64,000 bases of DNA, from positions 62,001-126,000 of the forward strand of contig AP026140.1 of NCBI GenBank assembly GCA_030295235.1. The letters run 5' to 3'. The position numbers and the translations under genes are program-made. The stretch is from Fistulifera solaris. Taxonomy: Eukaryota; Bacillariophyta; Bacillariophyceae; Naviculales; Stauroneidaceae. Shown here piece after piece: positions 9,985 through 21,620 of this stretch. The notes beneath the pieces were generated by a model. The model made no database searches. It was not told where the DNA came from and saw only the letters and a list, made by a program, of their open reading frames with translations. Numbering within the stretch: position 1 is the stretch's first letter; each line of letters begins with the position of its first letter.

Positions 9985-10660
9985 AAAAGAATGTAGAAAG
10001 CTTTCGTCTGGAAACGGCGTTTTTCAACAAACATCGTTTCTGAGTAAATTCCAGAAAATCTGGAAAGCGCGATCTCCTCATACAGAAATTCTGTTTTGGT
10101 CCAGAAATTTGGACCATGTGTTTTTATCTCACAGAAATTATGTGAACCTCAATTACCATTGGACCTCGTTGTTATAGATCATACAGTGCTTCCCCGCTAT
10201 TTCCAGCAAATCTGGAAACGGCGTTTTTCTACGAACATCGTTCCTGGGTAAATTCCAGAATTTCTGGAGAGCGCGATCTCCTTATACAGAAATTCTGTTT
10301 TGGTCCAGAAATTTTGCACAAGGGACCAGGGACCAGGGACCAGGTGTTTTCATCTCACAGAAATTATGTGCACCTCAATTCGTTTATTTATTGCCTTGCC
10401 TCAATTACCATTGGACCTCGTTGTTCTAGATCATACAGTGCTTCCCCGCTATTTCCAGCAAATCTGGAAATGGCGTTTTTCAACAAACATCGTTTCTGAG
10501 TACATTCCAGAAAATCTGGAAAGCGCGATCTCCTCATACAGAATCCTGTATATGCCCAGAAATTTTGCACCAGGGACCAGGTGTTTTCATTCACAGAAAT
10601 GTATTTTCGTTTTTCGTTCGTTGAACTCTTTGGTCATCGCTGGAAACTTGGCTGAAATCT
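9985..10660. repeat. Imperfect tandem repeats rich in short palindromes
   Basis: Three diverged copies of a 200-250-bp unit begin with GGAAACGGCGTTTTTC-like sequence near 10008, 10212 and 10464. Each carries short palindromes such as TCCAGAAAATCTGGA, CAGAAATTCTG and CCAGAATTTCTGG. A GGGACCAG triplication sits at 10322-10343. Reading frames crossing it have no protein signature. It lies upstream of the first RING gene. Confidence 0.7.
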
Positions 10661-10891
10661 GAAATAGTCAGAATCCCGTAAGAAAACGTGTTCCACGTTC
10701 CACGTTATTCCTTCGGATTTCGTATGTTCGGAGTACAAAATCGATTTCAATCGTGTGTGGCCCGCACGTTTCACATCATTTCACTTCCCATTCAAGCGAC
10801 AAAGCAAAATTCATTATTCACTTTTCCATCCGAAGCACTCTCGCTCGACTAAAGATAAAAATATAATTCTACCTCCCAATATTCATTTATC

Positions 10892-11521
10892 ATGGACGAC
10901 GTCTTGTCCAGCACACTCCATCTCTCTTATCTTGCCCCGAGAAGTGGCGCACCTCACATGCTTCTTCTGTGGATTGCGTGGGGGTCACTTATTATTTCGT
11001 GGACAATTGCTTGCATACGCGGGCCTTACACGAAGCTGGACGAGCGCTATACCGAGATCGAAAACAGACTCATTACAAAACGAGCTATGTCGCCACCGGA
11101 ATATCAAGACCAGCGGCAAAGCAAAGAGCATCGAGAATGTGCAATTTGTCAAAGTGCTTTTCAAGAAAATGATCTAGTCAGCTGGTTACCAGGGTGCTGT
11201 CACGTACATCATCACATGTGCATAAAGCGCTGGTTGCTCCAACATTTTAATTGCCCTACTTGTCGGCTTTCTCTTGACGAGTGTGAAGCGGTGTTATCAA
11301 CATCAGGCGGTCCAGATTACTTCTGTATTTATGATGGTTTGCGGCATGTATCACATGAAATTGAAGACGGCCGTACTTGTCGCATTTCATCCGAAGAGCT
11401 CAAACAATATCGCGATTATCCGATTGCTTTATCGGATAAAGGCATGGACCAGGAGGATCCCTGGGGTAATGCCGAACTATTACGATCATACGGGAGGCAC
11501 ATGCGTTTGCCGCCCGTTTGA
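10892..11521 (+). CDS. RING-H2 finger membrane protein, putative E3 ubiquitin ligase
   Basis: 209 residues. A single membrane helix (LLLWIAWGSLIISWTIACI, residues about 24-42) is followed by a cytosolic linker with IENRLITKRAMS and a RING-H2 finger: C-A-I-C, then C-C-H-V-H-H-H-M-C, then C-P-T-C, with W in the usual place (IKRWLL). All eight zinc ligands are present. The family transfers ubiquitin from an E2 to substrates, here probably at an internal membrane. The next gene is a diverged tandem paralogue with the same plan. Substrate unknown. Confidence 0.8.
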   Translation: MDDVLSSTLHLSYLAPRSGAPHMLLLWIAWGSLIISWTIACIRGPYTKLDERYTEIENRLITKRAMSPPEYQDQRQSKEHRECAICQSAFQENDLVSWLPGCCHVHHHMCIKRWLLQHFNCPTCRLSLDECEAVLSTSGGPDYFCIYDGLRHVSHEIEDGRTCRISSEELKQYRDYPIALSDKGMDQEDPWGNAELLRSYGRHMRLPPV

Positions 11522-11930
11522 GGAAGGGCTTGATACTTGCATTTGATTGACATTCATAAGGATATAGAATATACCATTATTCGTTTGATTTGGTGTTTCT
11601 AAATGTGGTCAGAGGTTAAAGGCTCGAGGCCATTATTTATTTTAACGCAGAAATGTAGCACAAAAGAACATGGTTCTCTGTTCTCTGTCACATCGGTTTA
11701 TCGTTTATCGGTTTACTACTTTGTAAAATAGAAACAAAGAACAGAAAGAACCGCACGCGAAAAATAATACGGAGTAATGAGAACCTTGATGAGAACACGG
11801 GTGTTGACGACCCCCTCCTTTTGCATTTGCTAACCATTGAAAAGATAAAATAGCATTGCAGGTCGCCATCGTAGATATCAACATTCATTTTAAACTAAAC
11901 TTCTTTGAAACGAGAAGTCTTATTCGAAAC

Positions 11931-12544
11931 ATGGATGATGTTGCGACGTCTCGTCCCGGTAATTCTACCGACTCGACGACAACAAGCGACGACAGTGAAG
12001 CAGCTTTGTTCTTCTTTTTGGCTTGATCGTGATATGGACGTTTATCATTGTTTTGTCCTTTTGCGCTGCCCGTTGCGGCTATCTGCAGTCATCCCAGGAA
12101 AGTGAACAGAACTGTCAGGCAATCGACGATCAGATTATTACCAAGCGAGCCGTCTCATTCGCGTTCACTTCCGAAGATGTGGAGGCAGGATGTGAAGCCA
12201 TCAAAGATACCCCAGAATGTACAATTTGCTTAAATTCATTTGAGGAACATGATATTGTCAGCTGGTCACAGAATCAAGCCTGTCGACACGTCTTTCATCA
12301 TACTTGCATAATACCGTGGTTGGCGAAAGATCCGCAATGCCCTTGTTGTCGTCAACCTTTCTTGGGCAATTCGTCGAATCGAGCCGCTACGACATTTTTC
12401 TCAGTTCATATGGGATTGGTTGATACTTGTAAGGCCACACCAGAGCAGAAAGATGCCTATCAAAAGCTTCTCGAATCGAGTGAGCTAATACGATGCAAGT
12501 CTAACACTCGACTGGGTAAGTTCGCCGAGAAGAATGGAGAGTGA
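11931..12544 (+). CDS. RING-H2 finger membrane protein, tandem paralogue, putative E3 ubiquitin ligase
   Basis: The ATG at 11931 opens a Ser/Thr-rich N-terminus (MDDVATSRPGNSTDSTTTSD) whose frame closes inside the membrane helix. One extra T in the T-run 12015-12019 restores FFFGLIVIWTFIIVLSFCAA and the rest of the gene, giving about 204 residues. The RING-H2 is complete: C-T-I-C, C-R-H-V-F-H-H-T-C, C-P-C-C, with PWL before the last pair. The DQIITKRAVS linker matches ENRLITKRAMS of the upstream gene, which supports tandem duplication. Without the corrected indel only the part from about 12000 would be read. Confidence 0.7.
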
Positions 12545-12819
12545 ACATCGTCGATTGTCGAACCAATTTTATACTACTTGAACATATTTTCGAATGAGCC
12601 GACCTCTACCTAGATAGCGTAACTAGAGGGTGCTCTCAATTCGCTCGACGTCACATTGTTCCGCAATCGCTGAAGCTTCACGTGCGCTACATTCGGCATT
12701 TGGCGAAGATCATTCGCCTGCGCGATCATACTGTTCTAAACGACGGCCTAGTATTTGCATGCTTTACGATTACTATTACAATTATTATCCTATTCCGACA
12801 AACTGTTATACCGCCTGAA

Positions 12820-13279
12820 TTAGTCCATTTCTTCGTCGACAAGAAGTGCGTATTCATTGTCTTCTAAGTATTTTTTCTCTTCTCTCATTTCCTCCTTGGT
12901 TATTGTCATTATTGAAAAAACCATCCCGGCAAGAGTGAATAAGGCCACCCCGGTCATGACAACAATAAATGTGTTGTCTTGAGAAAAAAGGCATTTGTGT
13001 GAGAGCTAGCGTATTGCAGCCAAGTGATGCCGTGAGGAAGAAGAGGTGTCGCTTGTGCGGGTCATCCGCCGAAGCTTTGAGCCATTCCAAGGCATTGAGT
13101 ATGAAGAATATTATGGAAATGATCAGTATTATGGAAAAGCAAAAGCAGTGGGTGTAGGCGAGCGTCGTATCTTCGTTCAAACACCGACAATTTGTCGCGT
13201 AACAAAGGACGAGAATTAGTGCGCCCACCGTAAAGCCGGCTCTACGATACGTTGCCTTGTTATTCTTTGCATCGATCAT
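12820..13279 (-). CDS. Four-helix membrane protein, function unknown
   Basis: About 152 residues from the ATG at 13279. Four hydrophobic segments are visible: AGFTVGALILVLCYATN, CFSIILIISIIFFILNALEW, LFFLTASLGCNTLALTQMPF and FIVVMTGVALFTLAGMVFSI, followed by an acidic tail (EEKKYLEDNEYALL...EEMD) ending at 12820. The fourth helix and tail are in another frame from the first three; removing one A from the run 12984-12989 (plus strand) joins them. The shape recalls small four-TM proteins such as MARVEL or claudin-like families, but no diagnostic motif is present. Confidence 0.5.
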
Positions 13280-15081
13280 TGCTTTACTTGTTGTTCAATA
13301 TCCTTCAGAATGAATGACAATGGATGAAAAGGCGTCGGAAAAGATTTTTAAGCTGCTCTTATTGTCTTTGACACGCGGTTGTCAACAAAACGTAGTGTCT
13401 TTCGTCTTTCACGAGTACTTAGTTCTTCACTTTCTTCCTCAAAAATCACAGGTCATAATGGTCATCATAGGTAATAGTCAGCCTACAGGATACAAGTTAC
13501 AAGTCTACACCCATGGAATTTTCAAGACAAGTAAAAAATAAAAAATAGAAAATACTTTCTAAGTCATAGTGGCGTAGTGACATAAAACATAGCTTTTCTA
13601 GAGTTTCTAGAGTGCTCGTGTACTGTACCTGTACCTGTACCAGGTACTGTGAGTATCAATCAAGATGATGATTATTCTTCATTCAAGCTTGCTTTTGCGA
13701 CGCCTCTTTTCTATGTGGTTCCGCTTTCGACGTTTCCCTCCTTTTGTTTTGATTACACAATAATCTAGCACAAGGAGTCAGTAATGACAAGAACTTATTA
13801 ACTCTCATAGAGCGAGCAGCGAAGCAGAAAGAAATACTCAGCAGACCTTCAGTTGAGGCTTCGAGCAAAGACGGAAGTGCAAACGAAGCTTTCGAATTTT
13901 CTTCCATTCCGAGGTCGCATGAAACACATTGGCAGCCTTCAATCGAGATGCCAGCAGCCTCAAAGAGTGAATAGCATTCCTTTCGGAATGATCAAATCGG
14001 TAGTGGAGGAGTCGTCGTTCAGAGTGTCTGAGGCGGTCTGAGTGTTTGTTGATCCTTGCTTTGGTTAGAAAGATCAAGCGAGGCAAGCGTCTAGGGTAAC
14101 TGTCCAGTGGGATGTAAAGAGCTGCATCGTGCTTTGTGGAAATGGCATATCTTTCAAAAGATCAAAGTAGCAAGACAGTAAGATGCATTTGAAGCAGCTG
14201 CCTATCTAAAGGTAAATTCACTGTGCAGTTCAGATTGAGAACGACACTTGGAGTAAATCATCGGTGACGACTATTGCGAGTGGGGCATCTCTGTCTGCTA
14301 CGCATTCGACATTTAAATAGCGTACGAAATCGTGCAGTCAAATCAATGAGATTCTACTAATTGGTGTCATGAGCAGCATACCGAAAGTTCTCTCCGTTCC
14401 ATCGGATCAATGAGTAGAAATACTTAAGAGGCTAATCTTTGTCGACAAGTTACCTTCGCAAGGAACCCAAGCTCCAACTCGAGAAATCTTAAACTTCCTT
14501 ACAACAATCAACCACTTGGTAAAGACCAAGAACGAGACTGCAATAAGATTCATACTGGCGATCTACTTATCACAGCAAGATTTGTAAGGAAGCAAGAAAC
14601 AAGGGCAATGTTTTCTTTTCACTTTCAAGCTGATATATGTTCCTTTGCTTTGATAGCAGCAAGGTATGATTTAAACGCGACATGACGAACTATTCAGAGT
14701 CCATGCTCCGTTTCAGAGAACGATTCGTTGAAGATTCACGTTTAGAAAAGAGCATCAAACACATCGCAATCGGCAAATCAACCGATTCACCTTGTTGTAT
14801 TGACAAAGGTAGAGTAAGCTTTTGATGATAAAAAATACATACATTTCCTTAATAGATTTACATTATTACGTTCTCGTGGTTATACAAGCCGATCACTCTG
14901 TTAACTTTGGTTGGTGTTATGTAAACAAGCACTGCGGCATAGTGTGAGACAGATCTCGCATGAATCTTTCTCTCCGGTAATCTGTGTTTCTCAGTCGTCG
15001 TATTTCTTGTAAACGAATCTGTTTAAATTCCTTCTCCTTTCTTAAAGGAATTTGTCGTCAAAATCGGTCTTCATTCGTCCC
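13280..15081. other. Long gene-poor stretch
   Basis: 1.8 kb without a reading frame I can support on either strand. There is a short GTACCTGTACC-type repeat at about 13620-13650. No tRNA, rRNA or transposon signature was seen. It may hold a non-coding transcript or decayed sequence. Confidence 0.5.
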
Positions 15082-15327
15082 TCACAAAGGAGATTCTTCC
15101 AAAAGAAGATGATGCTTTCCAGAGATTTGATCACAGTGATACTGATCGGGAGGTGTTCGATTCGTAGTTCTGGATTTTGAGTGGTAGTACATGGTCGGAT
15201 TGGGCGTTCTGGGTCCTCCGCCCATCACATTCGAAGCTACGATGGCCACAGGATCGAAGGAGACGCGATGTTTATCGGCTCTCATGCTGAGAGGAAGGTC
15301 GTTTGTATGAGCCGTCATGTTGCTCAT
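15082..15327 (-). CDS. Possible small protein (81 aa), uncertain
   Basis: An ATG-started frame with a HRVSFDPVAIVASN block and a PRTPNPTMYYHSKS block, not obviously low in complexity. Small diatom proteins with a VSF/VRF motif exist, but there is no clear family, signal or conserved context. It could equally be a chance frame in an otherwise empty region. Confidence 0.25.
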   Translation of the reverse strand: MSNMTAHTNDLPLSMRADKHRVSFDPVAIVASNVMGGGPRTPNPTMYYHSKSRTTNRTPPDQYHCDQISGKHHLLLEESPL

Positions 15328-15993
15328 TGCTTTGCGGTTTCAAAAAGAATGTGTTGTGAAAGTGAGCTCGACTAATCTTTTGGCTGATTTTGAAGGATCG
15401 TGCCGAACACGAAATGGGAAGACAGGAACAAAAGTATTCTCATCTACCTCGAAAAGGGAGGAAGACGAAAACAGAACAAACACACGGCACTTTGCGTCAT
15501 TTTTCTTTGCATGCGCGTTTCTGTTTGGAGCTGTTTTGTGTTTTGCCATACGCACGCTTTCGTCACACTAATAAATGCAGAATCCTTTCCGTAGATATTA
15601 CAGTTTCAGACACTGTGAATGTCACTTTGTCAAGTTTTCTGTAGACGACAGTTCGCTGATTCCGATGATGACTACTGACGTCTCTTTTTGTATGGGATAA
15701 CATGTACGGCATAAGACCGCGTCGATGCATCGTCGTTCTTCGTTGGAAACCTCGCATCTCGCATTCGTGAACTGTGAAAGAAATTCACGCGCGTCGCGCG
15801 ATCCTTTGAATACCGGATTGGTAACTGTTTGTCGCAGAAGACATTCAATCACTCTCCGAATTTGACGCTGTCAGAATTTTCGCAGCGCTTGTCACAAAAT
15901 CGCAGCAATAATTTCATAGGTTTGACTTGACGCTCCAGTCGTCACAAAAGTATGCGAAAGGAACAATTTGTGGCCTCCTAAGATAGGCAATAA
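15328..15993. other. Intergenic flank of the transporter gene
   Basis: Short frames only. A TGACGT element sits at 15676-15681, on the promoter side of the transporter. Confidence 0.4.
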
Positions 15994-17277
15994 ATGACAG
16001 AAGCGAAAGACTACGAGACGGAGCTCTCACCTTTGTTGCAACGTCGACAGTCACACACTTCGCTCAATGAAGAGTCACTCGCGAGCAACACAGAGACAAC
16101 AATCAATTTAATTAAAACTTGTATGGGTACAGGATGTCTCGCATTACCATTCGCGTGTCAACAAGGTGGTATTGTACTTTTTATCATCGGGTTATTTGCA
16201 GTGGGAGCTTGGAATGTTTATTCCGTCCACCGTTTAGTGCAATGTTTATCCTGTTTTCCCAAATCAAGACAGTTATCGGATGCTACAAGCAGTACTACCC
16301 GTATCAACTCCGCACAGGAACCCCAAATACCACCAGAAGGTATCGCTGTCATGAGTCAAGTGACTTGGATCGCATTCGGGCCGCTGGGAGTACAAGTACT
16401 CGATGGAATCATGATGGTATTGTTCTTTGGAGTGATTACGGCTTATTATTGTGCCGTTCTAACGTTTCTAGGCGATACACCGTTGTCGTTGGGAAGAATA
16501 TTTGATAGTGGATTGACATGCATCATTCTCACCGTTCTATCGCTAGTGCCGCATGTTGGTGCATTGAAATATGCCAGTGCGTTAGGAATGATCGTACTCT
16601 CCCCTGACCTTTGGTGTCATTTTCGTTTACGGATATTCCGGAAACAACAAGGAGGGTGCGACGTTGAATATGTGGCCTTCTTCCATCGATGGGCTGAGTC
16701 AATGGTTCGGTGTGATTGTCTTTGGATTTGGAATTGTTCCCATGACGTACAATTACCGATCCTCGATGCAAAGGCCAGAAGATATCGTGAAAGTTACATT
16801 GCATGCCATGTTTGGGACAGCTTGCTCGTATACTATCATCGGATGGGGTTTGTATGCACTGTTTCCTTCTTTACAAGGTGATGTGCTCAGTGAATTACCC
16901 CGACACGGAGTCTTTCCCATTGCCACTCGTTTAGCCATGGTCACAGTGGTCTTGATGACGGCACCCTTTTGATTGTACCATGTGCGGAGTTATTGGAAGG
17001 CAAATGGCAGCATGCGGGGCGATTATTCACTCGATTAACAATCTGCGGCGTTTCGTGTACACTGGCGATCCTCTTTCCGCATTTCGTTCAGGCTTTATCA
17101 CTTGTAGGGTCAACGTGCGTCGCTGCCGTTAGCTTTTGCGTGCCTGCGTTACTCCACTGGAAATTAGTAAGGGGACAATCGGAACAGGAGTATAAGCGTC
17201 TAGCCAAGGTTGATTTGTTCATGTTTATCCTGGGAATCGTTTTGACGGCCATCAGCACCTACGTTCTGCTTTCGTGA
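15994..17277 (+). CDS. Amino-acid transporter (AAAP/SLC38-like)
   Basis: About 427 residues, with 10-11 membrane helices. The start is typical of the family: an acidic, di-leucine-bearing N-tail (ELSPLLQRRQSH), then TINLIKTCMGTGCLALPFAC, the first helix with the unwound G-x-G that coordinates the amino group and Na+. Later landmarks are FGVIFVYGYSG, VIVFGFGIVPMTYNYRSSM and the last helices up to ISTYVLLS. It moves neutral amino acids by Na+ or H+ coupling across the plasma or vacuolar membrane. Two one-base breaks divide it into three frames: an extra C in 16601-16604 and a missing T in 16967-16970. Correcting both gives a full-length family member, so decay is unlikely. Confidence 0.75.
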
Positions 17278-18032
17278 ACATTGAGAGTAAGAAACAGAAC
17301 CGAGTCTCTACTAATCGACGTTTAGCCTACGGTCGTGATACAATCAAAGGCAGATTTGACCAGTAAAATCATGAACCAATGTGTCCGATAAAAGGCAGTT
17401 TCCATCAAGGAGGTTCTTGCAAATTGAAAGCCTAAACTAAACGCTTTTTTAGGCTGCAAACAAGCTCGGCTTGGTCTCTCTGAGTTGCTTTAGCAACTAC
17501 TTCAACCTAAGGGTCTAGCGGTCTAGCAGCCCTAGCTAGTTTGTTTTTCGCCATGTTGTTTAGTCTAGAGATGACCGATGACTCGACGAAAGGCAAAACA
17601 TCCAAGATCTAAGCATCAAAGTGCTCTTATGCCTCTTGGAGACTTGAGAAGCGAAACAGCAAGCAACGCCGGAACCCGCGGAAAGAAATACTTATTGGAT
17701 TGGACTTATGCGCAAAGGCGCCAAAGTCTGTTTTGACTATACACTGTGAAGGATAGTACGCCTATCAGCACTCGACACACGACACACATACACAGGTAAC
17801 TACTGTATTCAAGATAGTACATTTTGAGCACTGTTGAAAAGGCTGCATAAACTCCGCCTGCTTTTTCATGCGATGATGAGGCTGATTTTTTCGCCCACCA
17901 TAACCACACGCAAGCAAGAACGATGAAAGACGAAACATAAAACATAAACGAAGGAGCACCGGTTTATAATCAGAGCAACACAAAGGTGACATAAACTGGA
18001 TTCCATTTTAGAAAAAAAGAGATCGCGATATC
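17278..18032. other. Intergenic stretch
   Basis: No supported gene. Some hydrophobic minus-strand frames at 17706-17992 lack any family pattern and lie in the promoter of the following gene. Confidence 0.5.
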
Positions 18033-19262
18033 ATGAGCAGAGAAACTACGGAAAAGCCGTCGAGTCTTTGCAAGCGATTCCTCTCCAGCAATGCGGCGTT
18101 TATCATTGTGATCATACAAATTCTCATCTTATGTCGCTCCAACAAATGCGTTTTCGATACAGTAAGAGAGGAAAAGGACTTTTCGTTCCCGCTGCAACTT
18201 TCGGACGAGCACGAGCGTAGTGAGTCGCCTTCTAACTTGCTCTCGTCCGACGGTCACTCTGCTCTCTCTAATGCCGATAATGCGCAAAAGAAGAGTCGCG
18301 TGTTGATGGGGCTATTAGCCGCGGAATCACAAGATTTGAACGATTATGCAAGAGTGCAGCGTGAATTGTTTGCGCTGCACCCAAATGTGTGTTCGCTGCA
18401 GCAATTTCAGGAGACGCGATCATCGGCTTGTGAATTGCTTTATACGTTTGTGCTCGGAGCTAACGAGGACGGTCCTACGGAAATTGTAAATGAAACGGTG
18501 TCTGTTCTTACTTACAACACAAAGTCTATTTTAGGTGGGGATGACGTGATTCATCTTAATATTCGGTAAGTTGTTGTTCGACTTCGCATCGACACTCCTC
18601 AGGCTCGCATTCAACTCTTTCTCATGCGTGCTGTTGCTTTTTTGTGCAGAGAAAACATGAACGAAGGCAAAAGTCAAACGTGGTTTTACTATGCAAGTAC
18701 CATTGCGGATGCGTTGGGAATCGACTACGTTGGTAAGATCGATCTTGATACATTGCTGTATCTGGACAAACTTTTCGGCTTCAAAGAGATGCATTTGCCT
18801 CCAGCGCCATACAACAATCACATTCTGGTGGGTCAGCTAGTCGACAAAGATATGTGGAATATCGATTTGTACGGCAAACGGTTCCCGGGAAAGTTTTGGC
18901 CAAAAGAAAAGCTTGTCCTTGACCACTTGCAACCTCCCTATCACATGTACGCGCAAGGTGGATGCTACATTATGAGCACCGACTTGGTGAAGGGCGTCGT
19001 TCGCGTAGCCAATACTGTGCCCAAGGAGAACTATTTCGAGCAACATGAGGATCATGATGTCACGACGATGGCTTTTATTAGCACGGTGCTTAAAGACGAT
19101 CCGAATTATGCGGCAACGATGAGTCTGAAACAGATGACTACCCTTAGTTTATTTTGGAAGCATCCTGTGAAGAGGGATCATATACGATGGAGTCGGATTT
19201 GGAAAAATGAAATCAGGCGCATGGGCAGAAATGTGAACAATGTTGCATCGAAAACGTCATGA
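18033..19262 (+). CDS. GT31-like glycosyltransferase (beta-1,3-galactosyltransferase type)
   Basis: Exons 18033-18565 and 18650-19262; 381 residues. It is a type II membrane protein with a short basic N-tail, a signal-anchor (AAFIIVIIQILILC) and a luminal stem. The catalytic part shows GKIDLDTLLYL (a D-x-D metal/UDP-sugar site), YAQGGCYIMSTDLVKGV (the Gly-rich acceptor segment of GT31) and FEQHEDHDVTTMAF (the E-D-V motif). Such Golgi enzymes extend glycans on proteins or wall polysaccharides. An inverted paralogue lies 2.6 kb downstream beyond a pyruvyl transferase. Exon 2 is strongly conserved between the two, the stem is not. Donor and acceptor sugar are unknown. Confidence 0.65.
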
Positions 19263-19488
19263 GTGTGTGAGCGACTTTGGGCGTAACTTCAATGGTAACC
19301 AAACTGCTTGTATTGAATGATACTATGGTCCTCTTCAAATGATATCGCTAGAAAACCCGAGCGAGAGAAAGTTTTCAAAGATTGCAGCGTTTGTGAAACG
19401 ACCATCATCCCAGAAGCAGAACAAAGCGGAATGGGTTGTAATTTATTACATAGATCTAACCATTTAATACATAGGTCTAACCATTTAT

Positions 19489-20968
19489 TTATGGGTTGTA
19501 TTTATGAATAAAGCCGGTAGCGACCTGAACGGCCTCCTCTATAGTTTGTGCTTGAGCCCACATGGCAGTTTCTCCGTCTTTACATCCCTCCCAACTTTCA
19601 AAGGCGACCTCCAACGTACTTGAAATCTTTGCTGTAGCTTGGTCGATGTAGACAAAAGGAATACCTGACAGGTAGGACAGGATAGCGGCATGTAAACGAT
19701 CGCAGATCACGACCTTCCCCAACGAAAGCATCTGGATCGCCGACTCCGTGAATAAAAAAATCGTCCGAAGGCCACAATGCGAATCGAGTGTTCCAGTCAA
19801 AGACACCAAATCTTAAGTCATCCCCGCCTTCGAGGGCGTTCAGCATTGATCGAATATCATCATGGGACGATGATATTACTGACTCTTTATCGGTCCGTAG
19901 GAAGAATACGATATCCAGCTGTAATGCTTCTTTTTCCTTGGTTATCCTTCGTTCGTAAGGACCTAAATGAAACGCAATGTCGGGAACCAGTAGATTGGTA
20001 GCAAATGGGTATTCTTTCAGCGCCTCGTTGTAACCTTTTCGCTCACGCCACGAGAAGACCACTCGAGAAGCAGACTCCTGTTTGGCAATCTCCGTCTCTA
20101 AACTGGTAAGACCCAAGGCGGTAGCAATACCGTTTCGAATGCGTTTTGTATCTTCTTGTCGCAATTTGCCCGAGTAATAATGAAAACTAGATGGCATGGC
20201 CACGACCGTAAAATTGTTGCGGAGTAGTGGCTCGAAACTTGCCACGCGTTGCCGATGTGTGAAGTACCACAAGTCACCGAAATTGCCACCGCCGTGCCAT
20301 ATGGCAAATGTATTTCCAGTATTGTCTTGTTTCAAATAGTCTCGACAATTGATGTTCGCGAACCGCCCAGACTGAGCGTAACCACACGTATCCACGGAAG
20401 TGTCCGCATATCCTAAATGTTGAAGAAAACGTTGCTCCCCCTTGTAGAGCATACTGTCGCCGACGTTGGGATGGTAAGCAGGGTCCACTAATAGCACGGG
20501 CTTTCGATGTTCTGCAAATGTTTGGATGTGAGGATCTAGCAGCTGATGTGCTAACTCTCGAATTTTGACAATGCATTCGTGCCGTTTGCGGATGCCTGGA
20601 TGATCTGTATCAAACAGTTCAATCGCTTCAGGAGCAATGCTATCTTCGGGATTGATTCCTTGCGGAACTGTAAAATTAGAGAGAAGCGCGGCTATGTCAA
20701 TCTCGGATATCAGCCTGTCTTTTTCAACGAGAGTCGACGCGAACGACGCATCTTGCTGCTGCTGATTTTCCGCCTCCTCGTCTTGTTGTCGCTTTTCTTG
20801 TGGGAGGTGCGCCGAGGGTTCGTTCATGCCTTCTCTGTTGATCATTCCGAGAACCCCATCGACCATGATCGAGTAGCGAAAGTTAAAAAGCGTGACAAAG
20901 CCAACAAGAACCGCTACTATCATAACGAGCTGCGGGCGTTTCACCTTATTGTTGTCTGTTTTTATCAT
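19489..20968 (-). CDS. Polysaccharide pyruvyl transferase family protein
   Basis: About 492 residues, type II membrane topology: basic N-tail, anchor (LVMIVAVLVGFVTLFNF), acidic/Gln-rich stem. The domain shows KPVLLVDPAYHPNVGDSMLY at its start, IWHGGGNFGDLWY (the Gly-rich core), VVAMPSSFHYYSG and near the end LGKVVICDRLHAAILSYLSG with the D-R-L-H active-site segment. The family adds ketal-linked pyruvate to, or otherwise modifies, exopolysaccharides from PEP. One extra A in the run 19754-19760 (plus strand) breaks the frame between WPSDDF and LFTESAIQ. Flanking GT31-like genes suggest a shared Golgi pathway for cell-wall or mucilage glycan. Confidence 0.8.
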
Positions 20969-21044
20969 GATTGCCTAATTTAATTCAATGCATAAAATGC
21001 TAATCCATTATGGTACTTGTATATGTTCGAATGTTTTTCGTCTT

Positions 21045-21620
21045 CATGAATTTCTGGACCAGCCCAGATTTTCTGTGGAAATAATGAAATACACCTGGTC
21101 CAGAATTTCTGGACCAGCCCAGAATTTCTGTTTGAATGAATTCCATTTGGTCCAGAATTTCTGGACCAGCCCAGAATTTCTGAATGAATGAAATCCACTT
21201 GGTCCAGAATTTCTGAACCAGCCCAGAATTTCTGTATGAATGAAATCCACTTGGTCCAGAATTTCTGGACCTGCCCAGAATTTCTGTATGAATGAAATCC
21301 ACCAGCCTAAAATTTCTGTATGAATGAAATTCACGTGGTCCAGAATTTCTGGAAAAGCCCAGAATTTCTGTATGAATGAAATCCACGTGGTCAAAGATTT
21401 CTGGACCAGCCCAGATTTTCTGTATGAATGAAATCCACTTGGTCCAGAATTTCTGGACCAGCCCAGAATTTCTGTATGAATGAAATCCACTTTGCCCAGA
21501 ATTTCTGGACCAGCCCAAAATTTCTGTATGAATGAAATCCCACTTGGCCCAGAATTTCTGGACCAGCCCAACATTTCCGTATGAATGAAATCCACTTGGT
21601 CCAGAATCTCTGGACTACCT
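21045..21620. repeat. 52-bp satellite, about 11 copies, with a perfect palindrome in each unit
   Basis: Unit of 52 bp: TGTATGAATGAAATCCAC, TTGG, TCCAGAATTTCTGGA, CCAGCCCAGAATTTC. The central palindrome extends to 23 bp in the best copy (21095-21117). Because 52 is not a multiple of three and the unit lacks stops on the minus strand, long minus-strand frames cycle through the same peptide; they are not considered genes. Confidence 0.9.

Noticed and set aside
12630-12867. Possible third RING gene after the tandem pair
   Set aside because: No Cys/His pattern. The sequence overlaps the 3' part of the four-helix membrane gene on the other strand.
17706-17992. Hydrophobic minus-strand frames
   Set aside because: Two overlapping frames are both hydrophobic because of T-rich promoter composition. 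No signature was found.
21045-21620. CRISPR-like or bacterial iteron array
   Set aside because: Contiguous satellite with no unique spacers, flanked by intron-bearing genes.
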